Assembly: GCA_029856045.1 (NCBI GenBank)
Contig: JAHQWG010000016.1
Coordinates: forward strand, 499,921 to 563,920
DNA: 64,000 nucleotides
Direction of reading: 5' to 3'
Source of the DNA: Promethearchaeia archaeon
GTDB taxonomy: Archaea > Asgardarchaeota > Lokiarchaeia > Sigyniarchaeales > SOKP01
The translations under genes and the position numbers were made by a program. This document shows positions 1-9,957 of the stretch, one piece after another. The notes under the pieces were generated by a model. It was not told the origin of the DNA, ran no database searches, and was given only the letters and a program-made list of their open reading frames with translations. Position 1 is the first letter of the stretch. Each line of letters begins with the position of its first letter.

Positions 1-903
1 TTCCCCTCTCTTGGGAGCAATAGAATCTAATTCATCAATAAAAATAATCGAAGGAGCATTTTTTTTCGCGTCTTCAAATATATTTCTCAAATTTTCTTCA
101 CTTTGCCCATAAAATTTACTCATTATCTCTGGACCTGAAATAGTTATGAAATGTGCATCTGTTTCATAAGCAACTGCTCTTGCTAATAACGTTTTACCCG
201 TTCCTGGTGGTCCATGCAATAGAACTCCTTTTGGTGGAGATATGCCCGCTCTTTTAAATAATTCTGGATGTCTCATCGGTAACTCAATCATTTCTCTAAT
301 TTTTCTAATCTCTTCATTTAACCCACCGATATCTTCATAGGTTACTTGTTGTTTCTCAGCAGCCTCGACCTCCTCTATGGTCTTCTCTGAAACTATAATT
401 TTGGTTCTAGAATGAATTCTAACTGCCTCAGCTTGAGGAGTAAATTTCATAATCATAAAATCAAATCTTTGTCCCATTGCATAAAAACTAATGATATCTC
501 CTTTTGTAACTACACGATTATCTAATAAATTGGCTAATGCTTTTGAATCCCTTATAACTACGGGCCTTCCAATTGAAGCAAATGTTATACTCTCTGCGAG
601 TTTCGCTTCTATTTTTCTTATAATAACCCAATCATCAATAGAAGCGCTAAGATTTCTCCTTAATGAACTGTCTAATCTAATGATACTCGATCCAACATCT
701 TCTTTTCGGCCAGGATATAATAATCCAGATGTTCTCTTGTCCTTATATTCATTATAAACTTCAATTACATCTCCTGTTCCTAAATTGTGTTTTCTAGCTA
801 TCATTGGATCTATACGTAAAATCCCACGACCAACATCTTCTTTTAATGCATCAGCAATCCTTAGATAATCCTTCGCTTTATTTTTATTTGATATTGAACT
901 CAA
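1..903 (-). CDS. cdc48: Cdc48/VCP/VAT-type AAA+ ATPase, N-terminal part (runs off the window)
   Basis: The visible 301 codons hold the Cdc48 N-domain (about residues 1-170, double-psi barrel plus second barrel) and the start of the D1 AAA module. Walker A GPPGTGKT lies at about residues 231-238 and Walker B IIFIDE ends at about 291. Homologues form hexamers that unfold proteins for degradation or complex disassembly. I chose a TTG start at 901-903 because it begins just before the conserved [10 protein letters not shown] stretch and has GGTG a few bases upstream; no in-frame ATG fits. The gene continues beyond position 1, so the D2 module cannot be confirmed. It lies 124 bp downstream of a small heat shock protein gene on the same strand, an arrangement known from Archaeoglobus. 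Family assignment is very secure; the start is fairly secure. Confidence 0.95.
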   Translation of the reverse strand, partial: MSSISNKNKAKDYLRIADALKEDVGRGILRIDPMIARKHNLGTGDVIEVYNEYKDKRTSGLLYPGRKEDVGSSIIRLDSSLRRNLSASIDDWVIIRKIEAKLAESITFASIGRPVVIRDSKALANLLDNRVVTKGDIISFYAMGQRFDFMIMKFTPQAEAVRIHSRTKIIVSEKTIEEVEAAEKQQVTYEDIGGLNEEIRKIREMIELPMRHPELFKRAGISPPKGVLLHGPPGTGKTLLARAVAYETDAHFITISGPEIMSKFYGQSEENLRNIFEDAKKNAPSIIFIDELDSIAPKRGE

Positions 904-1027
904 AATTTTCACCTATAATATGATCTTTTAGATTAATTTAATTAAATTTCTTGTTAAGATTTAAATAAATATTAATTATAAAAAAAAATAATTTTCCTAT
1001 TTTTTCTCAAATTTTTTAATTTTACTT

Positions 1028-1657
1028 CTATTTTTTACGTTTCAACTTTAAAGATGCAATACCATTCTTTAATTCTAAAGTATAATCATTGATATCAAGA
1101 TTTATAGGCAATTTAATTTCCTTATAAAACTTTCTACCATCTCTCTTAGCCTCTACTGTTAATTCTTCTCCTTTCTCATCAAAATTCAACTTAAGATCTT
1201 CCTTTTCAACGCCTGGAAGCTCTAAACAAATTTCAATTTGATCTTCAAAATCCGTAATTTCTATATATGGTTCGATATCTTCTTTCATTTTTTGACTGGC
1301 TTTTAACTCTCTTCTCTCTTCCTTACTTTCAGGTACTAATGATATTCCCTTTATCGTAGGTCGTTCTGTAATGAATTTCGGAATCCCTTTTAAGAATTTA
1401 GAAAGTGTCTCATCATCAACATCACCCTGTACTCTGATCTCAGGCTTATCCATTCCCGTCTGATAATTATATGATATAGAATACGACTTGGTATCATTAT
1501 TCTTGAAATTAAGATCATTATTAAAATCTATACTCGGAAACTCTGAGAAATCCATAAAACCGAAATTTTTATCAAAAAAATCTGAAAAACCTTCAACTAA
1601 ATTACGAAGTCTTTTCGTAAATCTCTTATAATTCTCATCAAATATATCATCATTCAT
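1028..1657 (-). CDS. Small heat shock protein (Hsp20/alpha-crystallin family)
   Basis: This is a 209-aa protein whose last ~90 residues form an alpha-crystallin domain, recognisable by the ELPGVEKEDLKLNF segment and a C-terminal GIASLKLKRKK strand. The acidic, aromatic-rich N-terminal ~110 residues are longer than in minimal archaeal Hsp20s and resemble the variable oligomerisation arm. The family acts as ATP-independent holdases that keep unfolding proteins soluble for refolding or disaggregation. A near-perfect Shine-Dalgarno GGAGGT sits 8 nt before the ATG, unusual for this window. The gene is followed on the same strand by cdc48, so holdase and unfoldase are probably co-transcribed. A palindrome at the presumed transcription start suggests stress-regulated repression. 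Confidence 0.9.
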   Translation of the reverse strand: MNDDIFDENYKRFTKRLRNLVEGFSDFFDKNFGFMDFSEFPSIDFNNDLNFKNNDTKSYSISYNYQTGMDKPEIRVQGDVDDETLSKFLKGIPKFITERPTIKGISLVPESKEERRELKASQKMKEDIEPYIEITDFEDQIEICLELPGVEKEDLKLNFDEKGEELTVEAKRDGRKFYKEIKLPINLDINDYTLELKNGIASLKLKRKK

Positions 1658-1665
1658 AGTTGTTT

Positions 1666-1671
1666 ACCTCC
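1666..1671 (-). promoter_or_regulatory. Strong Shine-Dalgarno of the sHSP gene
   Basis: On the minus strand this reads GGAGGT, 8 nt upstream of the sHSP ATG. Most genes here have weak or no SD, so this site both fixes the start and implies high translation. Confidence 0.75.
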
Positions 1672-1694
1672 ATTTTTTTATTTTTCAAATTCTC

Positions 1695-1717
1695 ATTGTC
1701 AATAAAGGATTGACAAT
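1695..1717. promoter_or_regulatory. Perfect 9-bp inverted repeat, probable operator of the sHSP-cdc48 operon
   Basis: The sequence is ATTGTCAAT, a 5-bp spacer (aaagg), then ATTGACAAT, an exact inverted repeat. It lies directly downstream of a TATA-like element (1741-1750, minus strand), so it would cover the transcription start. That position fits a repressor. The N5 spacing resembles the Archaeoglobus HSR1 operator, but the half-site differs. Binding is inferred. Confidence 0.6.
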
Positions 1718-1740
1718 CACTAATTATCAAATAATCAACT

Positions 1741-1750
1741 ATATATTTAA
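1741..1750 (-). promoter_or_regulatory. TATA-like box of the sHSP-cdc48 operon
   Basis: The minus strand reads TTAAATATAT about 85-93 bp before the sHSP ATG. With the usual archaeal spacing of about 25 bp, transcription would begin near 1720, right at the palindrome. The transcript would then carry a leader of about 60 nt containing the SD. Confidence 0.45.
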
Positions 1751-1952
1751 ATCTTATGATTATATTTAGAAAAATTCTAAAAGGATAAATTGGGTCAATT
1801 AATTTAAGTTCAATTACAAAAAAATCAAGATTATATAAATATTTCTACAATTCAGCATGAATTTTTAATAAAAATTCAGAGAGAGAGCTTTTAAAAAAAT
1901 ATAAATCTTCGAAAAATGATTATAATTTTAAGAAGAAAATGTCAATAGCGTC

Positions 1953-2816
1953 TTATTTTTTTTCCTTCAATTCTAGTATAAATCTATAAACAGAACCCCA
2001 CATATAATCATCTTCTCTTTCTTTTACTTCGAAGTTATTGGTATGTAACCAGTTTTTTAAAGCTTTCTTTGTTTTATTATCATAATCTCCAGTGATTTCT
2101 CCTTCATAGAATCTATCGCCTTTTAGTATCTCTTTTACGATTTTCAGTACTTCTCCCTCTAACTTGATAATGTCGTTGGGATCATCTCTTTGAAGCAAGC
2201 ACATATCATAAATCTCAAATACTTTTCGCAGCTCACGGATAGGATTAGGGTGCTCATCAACTCGAATGTCAATATATCTATCTGTACCTCCATCATATGC
2301 TCCTTTTTCTTTTACTATTAGAATTGCAGCTGATTCTCGACCTCTCTTATCACCACCCTGTTCTTGTCCGGCTTCTAATGTGGCTAATAGTTTTTCTATC
2401 AAATCACCCTTAGTCTCCAGAAATGCCTTTGACATTGCTGATACGACCTTTTCTGAAGCCAAAATATTTCCTTGGCATGCATGGTTTTTTCCGATTATAT
2501 GTCCAGCCCAATCAAAGCATTCTTTTCCTGTAAATGATGCTGTGTTACCATAAGAATCTGCAACACCTACCTGTCTTTGTTCTTTTAAATCATCATGCTC
2601 AATCAATTTTTCAATCGTTTCTTCAGCTGTGAGACCCTCTATAAGTAAAGATAATCCCTTAGGACCATAACTGGTATTAGCATAAGCTTGAGTTGCAATT
2701 GCTCCAACACCTGCCTTTGCAAATGGGACTATTGCTCCTACAGCAACAAATTTTGATTGAACTGCAACACCCCATTCATTATTTTTTGGGTCATATGCCA
2801 CAATTGAAAATGTCAT
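1953..2816 (-). CDS. DUF1028 family protein (Ntn-hydrolase-like) with C-terminal extension
   Basis: The 287-aa protein begins TFSIVAYDPKNNEWGVAVQSKF and carries the AIATQAYANTSYGP and GRESAAILIVKE stretches typical of DUF1028 (about residues 2-205). DUF1028 is thought to share the N-terminal-nucleophile hydrolase fold, but no reaction is established. The region after about residue 210 contains a short helical segment that resembles the peptidoglycan-binding-like tail often fused to DUF1028 proteins. No signal peptide or membrane segment is visible, so it is probably cytoplasmic. It is transcribed alone, separated by about 300 bp from the sHSP gene, with no operon partner. Family assignment is secure; function is unknown. 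Confidence 0.85.
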   Translation of the reverse strand: MTFSIVAYDPKNNEWGVAVQSKFVAVGAIVPFAKAGVGAIATQAYANTSYGPKGLSLLIEGLTAEETIEKLIEHDDLKEQRQVGVADSYGNTASFTGKECFDWAGHIIGKNHACQGNILASEKVVSAMSKAFLETKGDLIEKLLATLEAGQEQGGDKRGRESAAILIVKEKGAYDGGTDRYIDIRVDEHPNPIRELRKVFEIYDMCLLQRDDPNDIIKLEGEVLKIVKEILKGDRFYEGEITGDYDNKTKKALKNWLHTNNFEVKEREDDYMWGSVYRFILELKEKK

Positions 2817-2979
2817 AATAAATTTCAGTTATTTTATTAGATCATATTTTAAAAATGAAATTATACTTTAAAGAAGTAGCAATAAATAATGGTTATAAGT
2901 TTTTTTGATGAATTTTAATAATATCAATATAGAAAACTAAATATTTACTATTAATTATTTTATCTTTGGAGTGACTTAG

Positions 2980-3852
2980 ATGGAGATATATTTCCGAGCA
3001 TTAAAAATTGAAGATATTCCTGCTATCAAAGATATTAGCAAATATATCTGGGAAGGTGATGATTATATCCCAAATGTTATAGAAGAGTGGCTTCAACAAA
3101 AGGAATGTATGAATTACGGAGCTTTTAAAGATGAAGAAAAAAATAATTTAATTGGATTTGGGAGGATTAAAATATTGTCAAAAGATTTAGTGTGGTTGGA
3201 AGGTGGGCGAGTAAAATTTTTACTTCAACACCAGGGGATTGGCAAGGCGATGATAAAATATGCATTAGAATATGCTAAACAAATTAAGGCAAAAACCGCT
3301 CAATATAGTACTTGGTCTAAAAATTTTGGTTCAATTTCGCTTGCTAAAAAATTTGGATTTCAAAAAAAGGAGATAATGGATATCCTTGAATCAGATATAA
3401 AGACTCTCAAGCTAATTAACAAACCCTCTTCAGAAGTTGAGAATATCTCAGCAAAAGAAGCATTAAAAATTTATAGAATTATACCAAATGGTCCAGGAGA
3501 TGAATTGTGTGTTGGTTGGTCCTATATCCCCTTAAAATTAGAATATCTTGTGAATAATAACTGGCATTGGATAAAAAATTCTAGAGCAATTTTACAAATA
3601 ATTGAATTTAAAAGAACACACTTTCAAGAAGATCCAAAAAATAATGAAATTTGGATGATTGTGTATGGAGAACCAACAGCAGTTCGCGAGTTATTACAAC
3701 ATATTATTCAAAATGAGCTTCAAACTAAAGATTTTGAAAAAATCATGGTTTTTTGTCATCCTAAAATTACAGCAATAATTAAAGAAATTGGATTCTCATA
3801 TTATGACGGCGATCTCTCCGGTGTGTTATTGTTTGAAAAACATTTGGGCTAA
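2980..3852 (+). CDS. GNAT-family N-acetyltransferase
   Basis: A GNAT fold spans about residues 1-135. The acetyl-CoA pyrophosphate-binding loop reads LLQHQGIGKAMIKYA (near residues 86-100), followed by NFGSISLAKKFGFQKK, the usual beta5/motif B region. The C-terminal half (140-290) is less obvious and may be a second, degenerate GNAT-like domain. Such proteins transfer an acetyl group from acetyl-CoA to an amine; the substrate cannot be predicted. The start has a good SD (GGAGTGA) upstream. It is transcribed away from the DUF1028 gene and convergently with the acyl-CoA ligase, with no functional linkage evident. Confidence 0.8.
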   Translation: MEIYFRALKIEDIPAIKDISKYIWEGDDYIPNVIEEWLQQKECMNYGAFKDEEKNNLIGFGRIKILSKDLVWLEGGRVKFLLQHQGIGKAMIKYALEYAKQIKAKTAQYSTWSKNFGSISLAKKFGFQKKEIMDILESDIKTLKLINKPSSEVENISAKEALKIYRIIPNGPGDELCVGWSYIPLKLEYLVNNNWHWIKNSRAILQIIEFKRTHFQEDPKNNEIWMIVYGEPTAVRELLQHIIQNELQTKDFEKIMVFCHPKITAIIKEIGFSYYDGDLSGVLLFEKHLG

Positions 3853-3997
3853 AAAAAACAATTTCTCTATTTCAACTTTTAGTGAATGCTTTATTATAAG
3901 TGAAATAATTAAAATCACCTACAATATAAAGAACTTACGTAGTATCACATAGAAGTATTAGATATATAATGAAAATTTTAGAAAAATAAAAGAAGAA

Positions 3998-5731
3998 TTA
4001 CATTTTTCTTAAGACTTTCTTATCTACTTTACCCACGGAAGTTAAAGGCATCTGTTCAAGAATTTTTATTATCCTAGGTACCTTATATTTGGCTAAATTA
4101 TCTTCCGCAAATTTTAAAATATCTACTTTTATTTCTTCAGAGTCTTTATATCCTTCTTTTAGAAGTACAAATAATTTTACTATTTCAGAGCCTGGACGAT
4201 CTGGGTCAGGAATGCCAACGGTAGATGCAAGTTCAATTGCTGGATGTTTATTTATTTTATCGTCAACCTCAACACTGAAAACTTTATAGCCGCTAACTAT
4301 TATCATATCTTTTGTACGGTCAACTATTCTTATATAACCATCCTCGTCCATTACCCCTACATCTCCAGAATAAAACCAACCCTCTTTTAGAGCATTTCTT
4401 GTCTCCTCTGGTTTATTCCAATAACCCTTAAAAATTTGGGGGCCCCTTATAACAATCTCACCAGCCTTACCAATAGGTACTTCTTTTTCTCTATCACTAA
4501 CATCTACTAATTTTACTTCTGTATTTGGAAGAGGAACACCAACAGTTCCAATTTTTTTTTCCCCAAGATAAGGGTTCATAGTAACACCGGGAGATGCCTC
4601 TGTCATACCATAAGCTTCTAAAACTTTGCCTTTACCAACTAACCCTTCAAATTCATTGATACTTTCTGTTGCAAAAGGAGCTGCGCCAGAAATAAAACCT
4701 TTGATAGAACTGAAATCTAACTTTTTAAATTTTCGATTGGTTAAAAGCATCAAATAAAGAGTGGGAACGTTATATGCTAAGGAAATTTTACCTTCATATT
4801 CTTTCATTTTATTTGCAATATAAGCCGTATCCCTGGGATTAGCTACTAAGATTTGAGCTGCTGCGTTATATACTGTCTGTAAATTGAATTGTAATCCCGC
4901 TAAATGAAAGAAAGGAAATCCAGAAATATAATAATCATCTCCTGGATTAGCAACTGGTTCAAACCAATGATAAACCAGTTGCATCATCGATATCATATTT
5001 TCATGTGTAAGTATTGCTCCCTTTGGAGGACCGGTGGTTCCGCCTGTATATTGAAGTAATGCGATGTCTTTTTTTGGATCAATTTTAATTTCAGGAGTTT
5101 TTTCACTTGAATAATTTGCTAAAATTTCTTTAAAGGTAAAAAATTTTATACCTTCTATTGGTACGACTTCACCACAAGGAATTTTACCGATTTTTATTAA
5201 TTTTTCTTTCATTTCTGGCTCTAAATCTAAAGTATCTGCAATATTTGTTGTTATCACGATTTTAACATCTGTCCCTCCCATAGAAAGAGCTTCACGCACA
5301 TTTTCTTCATAAAAAGAATCCATTGTTATTAGAGCAACTGCTCCGCTGTCTTTTAATTGATAAGCTATTTCATTTGATTTCAAGAGAAAATTCATCCCAC
5401 TTTGAACACATCCAGCATAAAAGGTTCCAAATAAGGCTATAATATATTGAGGGCAATTAGGTAGATTTATTACAACTCTATCGCCCTTTTTAACGCCATT
5501 CTCTACAAGAAAATTAGCAAAACTAATAATTAATTTTTCTGCTTCCTGAAATGTTTTACAATCTCCTTGAAAATCGTAACAAAGGCTCTTTGGAAATTGT
5601 CTTGCTGTTTTCTTCATCATATCAGCCAAAGACATTAACTCTAAATCAATCTCTGGCTTTACATGCTCATCATAAGATTTTAACCATATTTTTGAAGCAT
5701 AGGGACTTTTTTCGTTAGAATTTTTACTCAT
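3998..5731 (-). CDS. AMP-forming acyl-CoA ligase (ANL superfamily)
   Basis: The 577-aa protein activates a carboxylic acid to acyl-AMP and then acyl-CoA. The P-loop-like motif YTGGTTGPPKGA is at about residues 228-239, followed by GAAPF, EAYGMTEASPG, and the hinge YSGDVGVMDEDGYIRIVDR. The C-terminal GYKVFSVEVDD and LTSVGKVDKKVLRK contain the catalytic lysine near residue 570. Length and motif order match long- or medium-chain fatty-acid CoA ligases, though substrate choice is not visible. It is a single gene; neighbours are unrelated. With the split MaoC hydratase at about 19 kb it may belong to fatty-acid metabolism, but that is inference. No signal peptide. Confidence 0.92.
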   Translation of the reverse strand: MSKNSNEKSPYASKIWLKSYDEHVKPEIDLELMSLADMMKKTARQFPKSLCYDFQGDCKTFQEAEKLIISFANFLVENGVKKGDRVVINLPNCPQYIIALFGTFYAGCVQSGMNFLLKSNEIAYQLKDSGAVALITMDSFYEENVREALSMGGTDVKIVITTNIADTLDLEPEMKEKLIKIGKIPCGEVVPIEGIKFFTFKEILANYSSEKTPEIKIDPKKDIALLQYTGGTTGPPKGAILTHENMISMMQLVYHWFEPVANPGDDYYISGFPFFHLAGLQFNLQTVYNAAAQILVANPRDTAYIANKMKEYEGKISLAYNVPTLYLMLLTNRKFKKLDFSSIKGFISGAAPFATESINEFEGLVGKGKVLEAYGMTEASPGVTMNPYLGEKKIGTVGVPLPNTEVKLVDVSDREKEVPIGKAGEIVIRGPQIFKGYWNKPEETRNALKEGWFYSGDVGVMDEDGYIRIVDRTKDMIIVSGYKVFSVEVDDKINKHPAIELASTVGIPDPDRPGSEIVKLFVLLKEGYKDSEEIKVDILKFAEDNLAKYKVPRIIKILEQMPLTSVGKVDKKVLRKM

Positions 5732-5830
5732 TTTTGATCAATTCAAAAAAAAAAATTATTGATTTTGATTAATTCTAATAATAAGATTTGCGATAAATTA
5801 ATATTTAAAATTAACTAACTTTGAAGTTCG

Positions 5831-7633
5831 TTATACGGAATAATATTTAGAAATAAGTTCTTCTATTATTTTTTCATTTAAATCAAATAAAGTAAAAATT
5901 AATTTATCAATATCTCTTTTATATAATTCTATTTTCCCTAAATCTTGCAAGGAATTAGCAATTAAATCTCTTGAAAGTTTCCGAATAGTTTTATAAATAT
6001 CCCTTTTTTTTTGAGTTTTAAGATTCTCAAAACTAATAATGGGTATCTCATTTTCAAGTTTACTTTTGGATCTTTTAATTTCTAATCCTTTTGCATAAAA
6101 AATGAACCTCATCAATTTAGAATTTAAATAAGCAATTAAAAAAAGATAATCCGCTTTCTTTCCATCATTGTGTAAAAAATAGGTATCTGATGTTGCATAA
6201 AAAGGGTTTTTTGTAAATCCAAAAATATTTTCCTTTGAAATATAAGAAAAAAATATTTTTAGTTGGTTTTCATAATAAGGTTCTAAGTATTCAATTCCAC
6301 TTTCATTTCTCAAGTTATGAATTTTAAAACCACGTCTCGGAAATAACCAATTTCCTGGAGATTCTTTGCATTTAATTAAGGTATTTTTCAGGTCATCTTC
6401 AAATTGATATAAATATCTCATTAAAACCGGGTATTTTTTATCTGGGTCAAAATTATCAGATTCAATTTCATTCTTATCAAAAAATATCATCCATCCTAAA
6501 TATTCATCTTCATTAAAACCATACTGATGAATAGATCTCCCTTTATATATTTTCTTCAAGCGATTTTTTTCAAATTCATTTAGTTTTAAATGATCTTTTT
6601 CAATTTTGAGGAAAAAATCTCCATTTTTTCTAATAATATTCTCATTTTCCTTTAAAATAAATATATTATCTTTAATGGAAATTATACCATTTCTTATTTG
6701 AAAAAAATCTTTTAGATATATAATTCTCCCACTATCATTTTTACATGTATTTTCGATTTTATCTATAATTACTTTTACGTCCTCAGGAAAAAGAAGATTC
6801 CAACTCCCATTTTTTTTCAAACATTGATTTGTTATCGCGCTATCATATGATATAGAATTAAAATCAACAAATTGAAAAATAGAATTACAATTTTGAAATT
6901 TCGAGTGTTTCTTGAATTGAATAATTCTAATTTTTTTCTCCGTTTTATTTCTTTTTTCCTCGTTGTTTTTCTTTTGTAAGATGAAAATACAATTATGCTG
7001 CCCCGGAGCGTCTTTAAAAACTTTCAAATTTGTTAAATCTACATAAGTTTTGAGAAAGCATTCTTCTATAATATGGGGTTTTAATTTTGCTACACCTGTT
7101 TTTTCTCCCTTTTTTATCCAATAATTCGTTGTAATGAAGCATAATAAACCTCCAGGTCTTAATTTTCGAATACCTAAATGAAGAAACCAGTAAAATAAAT
7201 CCATATTTCCACAAAAAAACTCTTTACAAATTGGATATTTACGAATATAACCTTGGAATATTTCTGAAGCATAATTTTGTCCAAGATATGGAGGGTTTCC
7301 TATTATTAAATCATATTTTTCATCTTCATTTGATTCTAAAAAATTAGAATTTTTTAATTTTATATTATCTCCAAATTTTTTTTTTAGCAGATTATAATAA
7401 TACTTATCAATCTCAAACGCTGTAATGTTTTTATAACCATATTCGATGAGTGTTTTAAGAAAAGCACCATCGCCAGCAGCAGGTTCTAAAAGAGATAAAT
7501 TTAAAACTTTAAAATCATCCAAGTTATTATCCTCTTTAAACACTTTCATAACTAAATTTACCATAAACTCGGTAATAGAAGTAGAGGTAAAATATTGACC
7601 AAAGTTTTGTTTTTGACAGGGTTTTAAAGTCAT
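5831..7633 (-). CDS. Adenine-N6 DNA methyltransferase, TaqI/Eco57I-like, apparently orphan
   Basis: This 600-aa enzyme would methylate adenine in DNA using S-adenosylmethionine. Motif I (LEPAAGDGAFL, residues ~49-59) binds SAM and the catalytic motif IV NPPY is at 113-116, in the gamma-type order (I before IV). The start FGQYFTSTSITEFMV is the usual motif X region. The C-terminal ~300 residues, including FGFTKNPFYATSDTYFL and a helical end, look like a TaqI-type target-recognition domain. No nuclease motif is seen in the protein and no restriction gene is adjacent, so it may be a solitary modification enzyme or an antirestriction methylase. The coding DNA is very AT-rich with many poly-A/T runs, more so than neighbouring genes. 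Confidence 0.88.
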   Translation of the reverse strand: MTLKPCQKQNFGQYFTSTSITEFMVNLVMKVFKEDNNLDDFKVLNLSLLEPAAGDGAFLKTLIEYGYKNITAFEIDKYYYNLLKKKFGDNIKLKNSNFLESNEDEKYDLIIGNPPYLGQNYASEIFQGYIRKYPICKEFFCGNMDLFYWFLHLGIRKLRPGGLLCFITTNYWIKKGEKTGVAKLKPHIIEECFLKTYVDLTNLKVFKDAPGQHNCIFILQKKNNEEKRNKTEKKIRIIQFKKHSKFQNCNSIFQFVDFNSISYDSAITNQCLKKNGSWNLLFPEDVKVIIDKIENTCKNDSGRIIYLKDFFQIRNGIISIKDNIFILKENENIIRKNGDFFLKIEKDHLKLNEFEKNRLKKIYKGRSIHQYGFNEDEYLGWMIFFDKNEIESDNFDPDKKYPVLMRYLYQFEDDLKNTLIKCKESPGNWLFPRRGFKIHNLRNESGIEYLEPYYENQLKIFFSYISKENIFGFTKNPFYATSDTYFLHNDGKKADYLFLIAYLNSKLMRFIFYAKGLEIKRSKSKLENEIPIISFENLKTQKKRDIYKTIRKLSRDLIANSLQDLGKIELYKRDIDKLIFTLFDLNEKIIEELISKYYSV

Positions 7634-7925
7634 ATTTGCATTTTATTTATTTTATTCCTTTTAAAATATTGAAAATATCTTCATATGATACTAAAAAAAT
7701 CTATACGATCTATTAGAGTTCTAAAATTCTTTAAGATTAAATATATAATTATATGAATTTTTACTATATTTTTTTAATTCTATAGTTTATACACAATAAG
7801 TAAAATCTTTTTAAGCTATAGGTCTTTTTTATTAATGATAATACTAAATTCTAAAAAAGTCATACTAGATATTGAAATGTTTTTTTACTCAAGGGAAAAA
7901 GAAAACTTATGTTTAAACTATTAAA

Positions 7926-9938
7926 ATGACACATTATAAAGCATATCCTTTTACTGCTATTGTTGGACAAGATTTAATGAAATTAGCTTTGTTATTAAAT
8001 GCTATAAATCCAAAAATCAGTGGAGTTTTAATAAAAGGCACAAAAGGAACTGGAAAATCTACGGCAGTAAGGGCATTAGCAGATCTACTCCCAGAAATTG
8101 AAGTTATAAAAGATTGTCCATTTAATTGCAATCCTTACAATTTAAAAGAAGCATGCCATGCATGTCAGGACAGAATAATTGCTGAAAATTTAAAGGAAAA
8201 AGATACAGAATTTCGAAAAATGCAAGTGATAAATCTTCCAATTAATGCTACTGAAGATAGAGTTATAGGCACAATAGATATTAAGAAAGCTTTAGAGGAA
8301 GGTTTAAAAGCTTTAGAGCCCGGAATTTTAGCAGAAGCAAATAGGAATATATTATATATTGATGAAGTTAATCTTCTTGCCGATAATGTAGCTGATGTTC
8401 TGTTAGATAGTGCAGCAATGGGAATTAATATAATTGAAAGGGAAGGAATAAGCCTTCATCACCCATCAACTTTTATTTTGGTAGGTACGATGAATCCTGA
8501 AGAAGGAAATTTAAGACCTCAGCTTCTAGATCGTTTTGGATTAAGCATTGATGTGGAAAGAATTGAAGATATCGATAAGAGGGTTCTCATCACGAAATAT
8601 GCAGAAGAATATCAAAATGATCCTAATTTATTCTATAAAAAATTCAAAAAAAAGCAAAAAGAATTAAAAAATAAAATAGTAAATGCTCGAAAAATTTTAC
8701 ACTCAGTAGAAATTTCAGATAACCAGCTAAAACAAACAAGTAAGATCTGTGTAAAATTAAAAGTTGACGGTCATAGAGCAGATATTACAATAAGTAGAAC
8801 TGCTAAATCAATTGCTGCATTCCATGGTCGAAAATTTGTAGAGGATGATGATATTAAGACCGCAGCAAAATTAGCTTTATCACATCGCTTAAGACGATTA
8901 CCCTTTGAAGATAAAACATTAGATGAGAGCGAACTCGAAAACTTATTTGATAATAAAGAAGATGAAGTAAAAAAAGAATCAAATGATATCCAACAAGAAA
9001 AAAAACAGTTAGAAGTGGAGCCTAATCAAATTGATAACAATCTGTTAAATAATATACAGAATGATAATCAAACTTATAATTTACGGGAAGAAACATTTGA
9101 AATTAAAGAAAATGTTATAGCCGATCAAATCATAAAGAATAAAAAAATAAGAGAGGTTATGAATACTTCTGGAAAAAGAGTTATACACCCAACATATAGC
9201 CCTCATGGGAAATATGTAGGTTCTGAGAAAAAAAGAGAAATAAATATGCCTAATTCTACGGATATTGCCTTCAATGAGACATTAAATGAAGCTGCATTGG
9301 ACGCTTTTAAAAATGGTAATAAATTAGAAATAAAAGGAGAGCACATTCACATTAAAAAAAGAATGGGAAAATCTAGTTATTTAATTATTTTCTGTGTAGA
9401 TGCTTCAGGATCTATGGGTATTAAGGACCGAATGGAAACTGTTAAAGGAGCAATTTATTCTATTTTACAAACTAACTATATTCATCGTGATAAAGTTTCT
9501 CTTATTGTGTTTCGTCAAGATAGGGCTGAAACTATTTTACCACCCACCAGAAGTACTGACTTAGCTTATAAGTTATTAAAAGATATTCCGACAGGAGGGA
9601 CTACACCTCTAGCAGCAGGATTGCTAAAGGCGTTGGATGTAGCTAAAGAAGAAATTCGAAAAAAAAGTGGTTATATCCCTTTAATTATATTATTAACTGA
9701 TGCAAGAGGCAACGTCTATTTTAAAGATGCAATTGAAGATGTATTAAAAATTGGTAAGGAAATTGCTCAACAAGAAATAAATTTAATTGTTATGGATACA
9801 GAATTTTCAGATGTAAAATTGGATTTCTCTAAAAAATTAGCAAATGTTGCAAACGCCGTATATTACCATATAGATCATCTAGATCAGGAAGATTTAAATG
9901 AAATTTTAACCATTGAAGGAATTTTTGAAAATATTTAA
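7926..9938 (+). CDS. ChlI/ChlD fusion: AAA+ and VWA subunit of a CobN-type metal chelatase
   Basis: An N-terminal AAA+ module carries Walker [10 protein letters not shown] (38-46), Walker B ILYIDE (142-147) and [21 protein letters not shown]-type sensor sequence. An acidic, low-complexity linker (~345-430) leads to a C-terminal VWA domain with the MIDAS motif DASGSMG (about 491-497), [10 protein letters not shown] and LTDARGN. A cysteine cluster C64-x3-C68-x8-C77-x2-C80 probably binds metal; similar clusters occur in archaeal relatives. The protein would power metal insertion into a tetrapyrrole together with CobN, the next gene 19 bp downstream. A 6-codon reading frame (7909-7929) overlaps the start as ATGA, which may only be chance. 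Confidence 0.9.
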   Translation: MTHYKAYPFTAIVGQDLMKLALLLNAINPKISGVLIKGTKGTGKSTAVRALADLLPEIEVIKDCPFNCNPYNLKEACHACQDRIIAENLKEKDTEFRKMQVINLPINATEDRVIGTIDIKKALEEGLKALEPGILAEANRNILYIDEVNLLADNVADVLLDSAAMGINIIEREGISLHHPSTFILVGTMNPEEGNLRPQLLDRFGLSIDVERIEDIDKRVLITKYAEEYQNDPNLFYKKFKKKQKELKNKIVNARKILHSVEISDNQLKQTSKICVKLKVDGHRADITISRTAKSIAAFHGRKFVEDDDIKTAAKLALSHRLRRLPFEDKTLDESELENLFDNKEDEVKKESNDIQQEKKQLEVEPNQIDNNLLNNIQNDNQTYNLREETFEIKENVIADQIIKNKKIREVMNTSGKRVIHPTYSPHGKYVGSEKKREINMPNSTDIAFNETLNEAALDAFKNGNKLEIKGEHIHIKKRMGKSSYLIIFCVDASGSMGIKDRMETVKGAIYSILQTNYIHRDKVSLIVFRQDRAETILPPTRSTDLAYKLLKDIPTGGTTPLAAGLLKALDVAKEEIRKKSGYIPLIILLTDARGNVYFKDAIEDVLKIGKEIAQQEINLIVMDTEFSDVKLDFSKKLANVANAVYYHIDHLDQEDLNEILTIEGIFENI

Positions 9939-9957
9939 CTTTTTTTAGTGCATTATT

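Noticed and set aside
5831-7633. Complete restriction-modification system
   Set aside because: No nuclease motif or neighbouring restriction gene is visible, so only the methylase is supported.
7909-7929. Six-codon frame overlapping the chlI/D start by ATGA, possible leader peptide
   Set aside because: It is too short to distinguish from chance. No conservation can be tested here.
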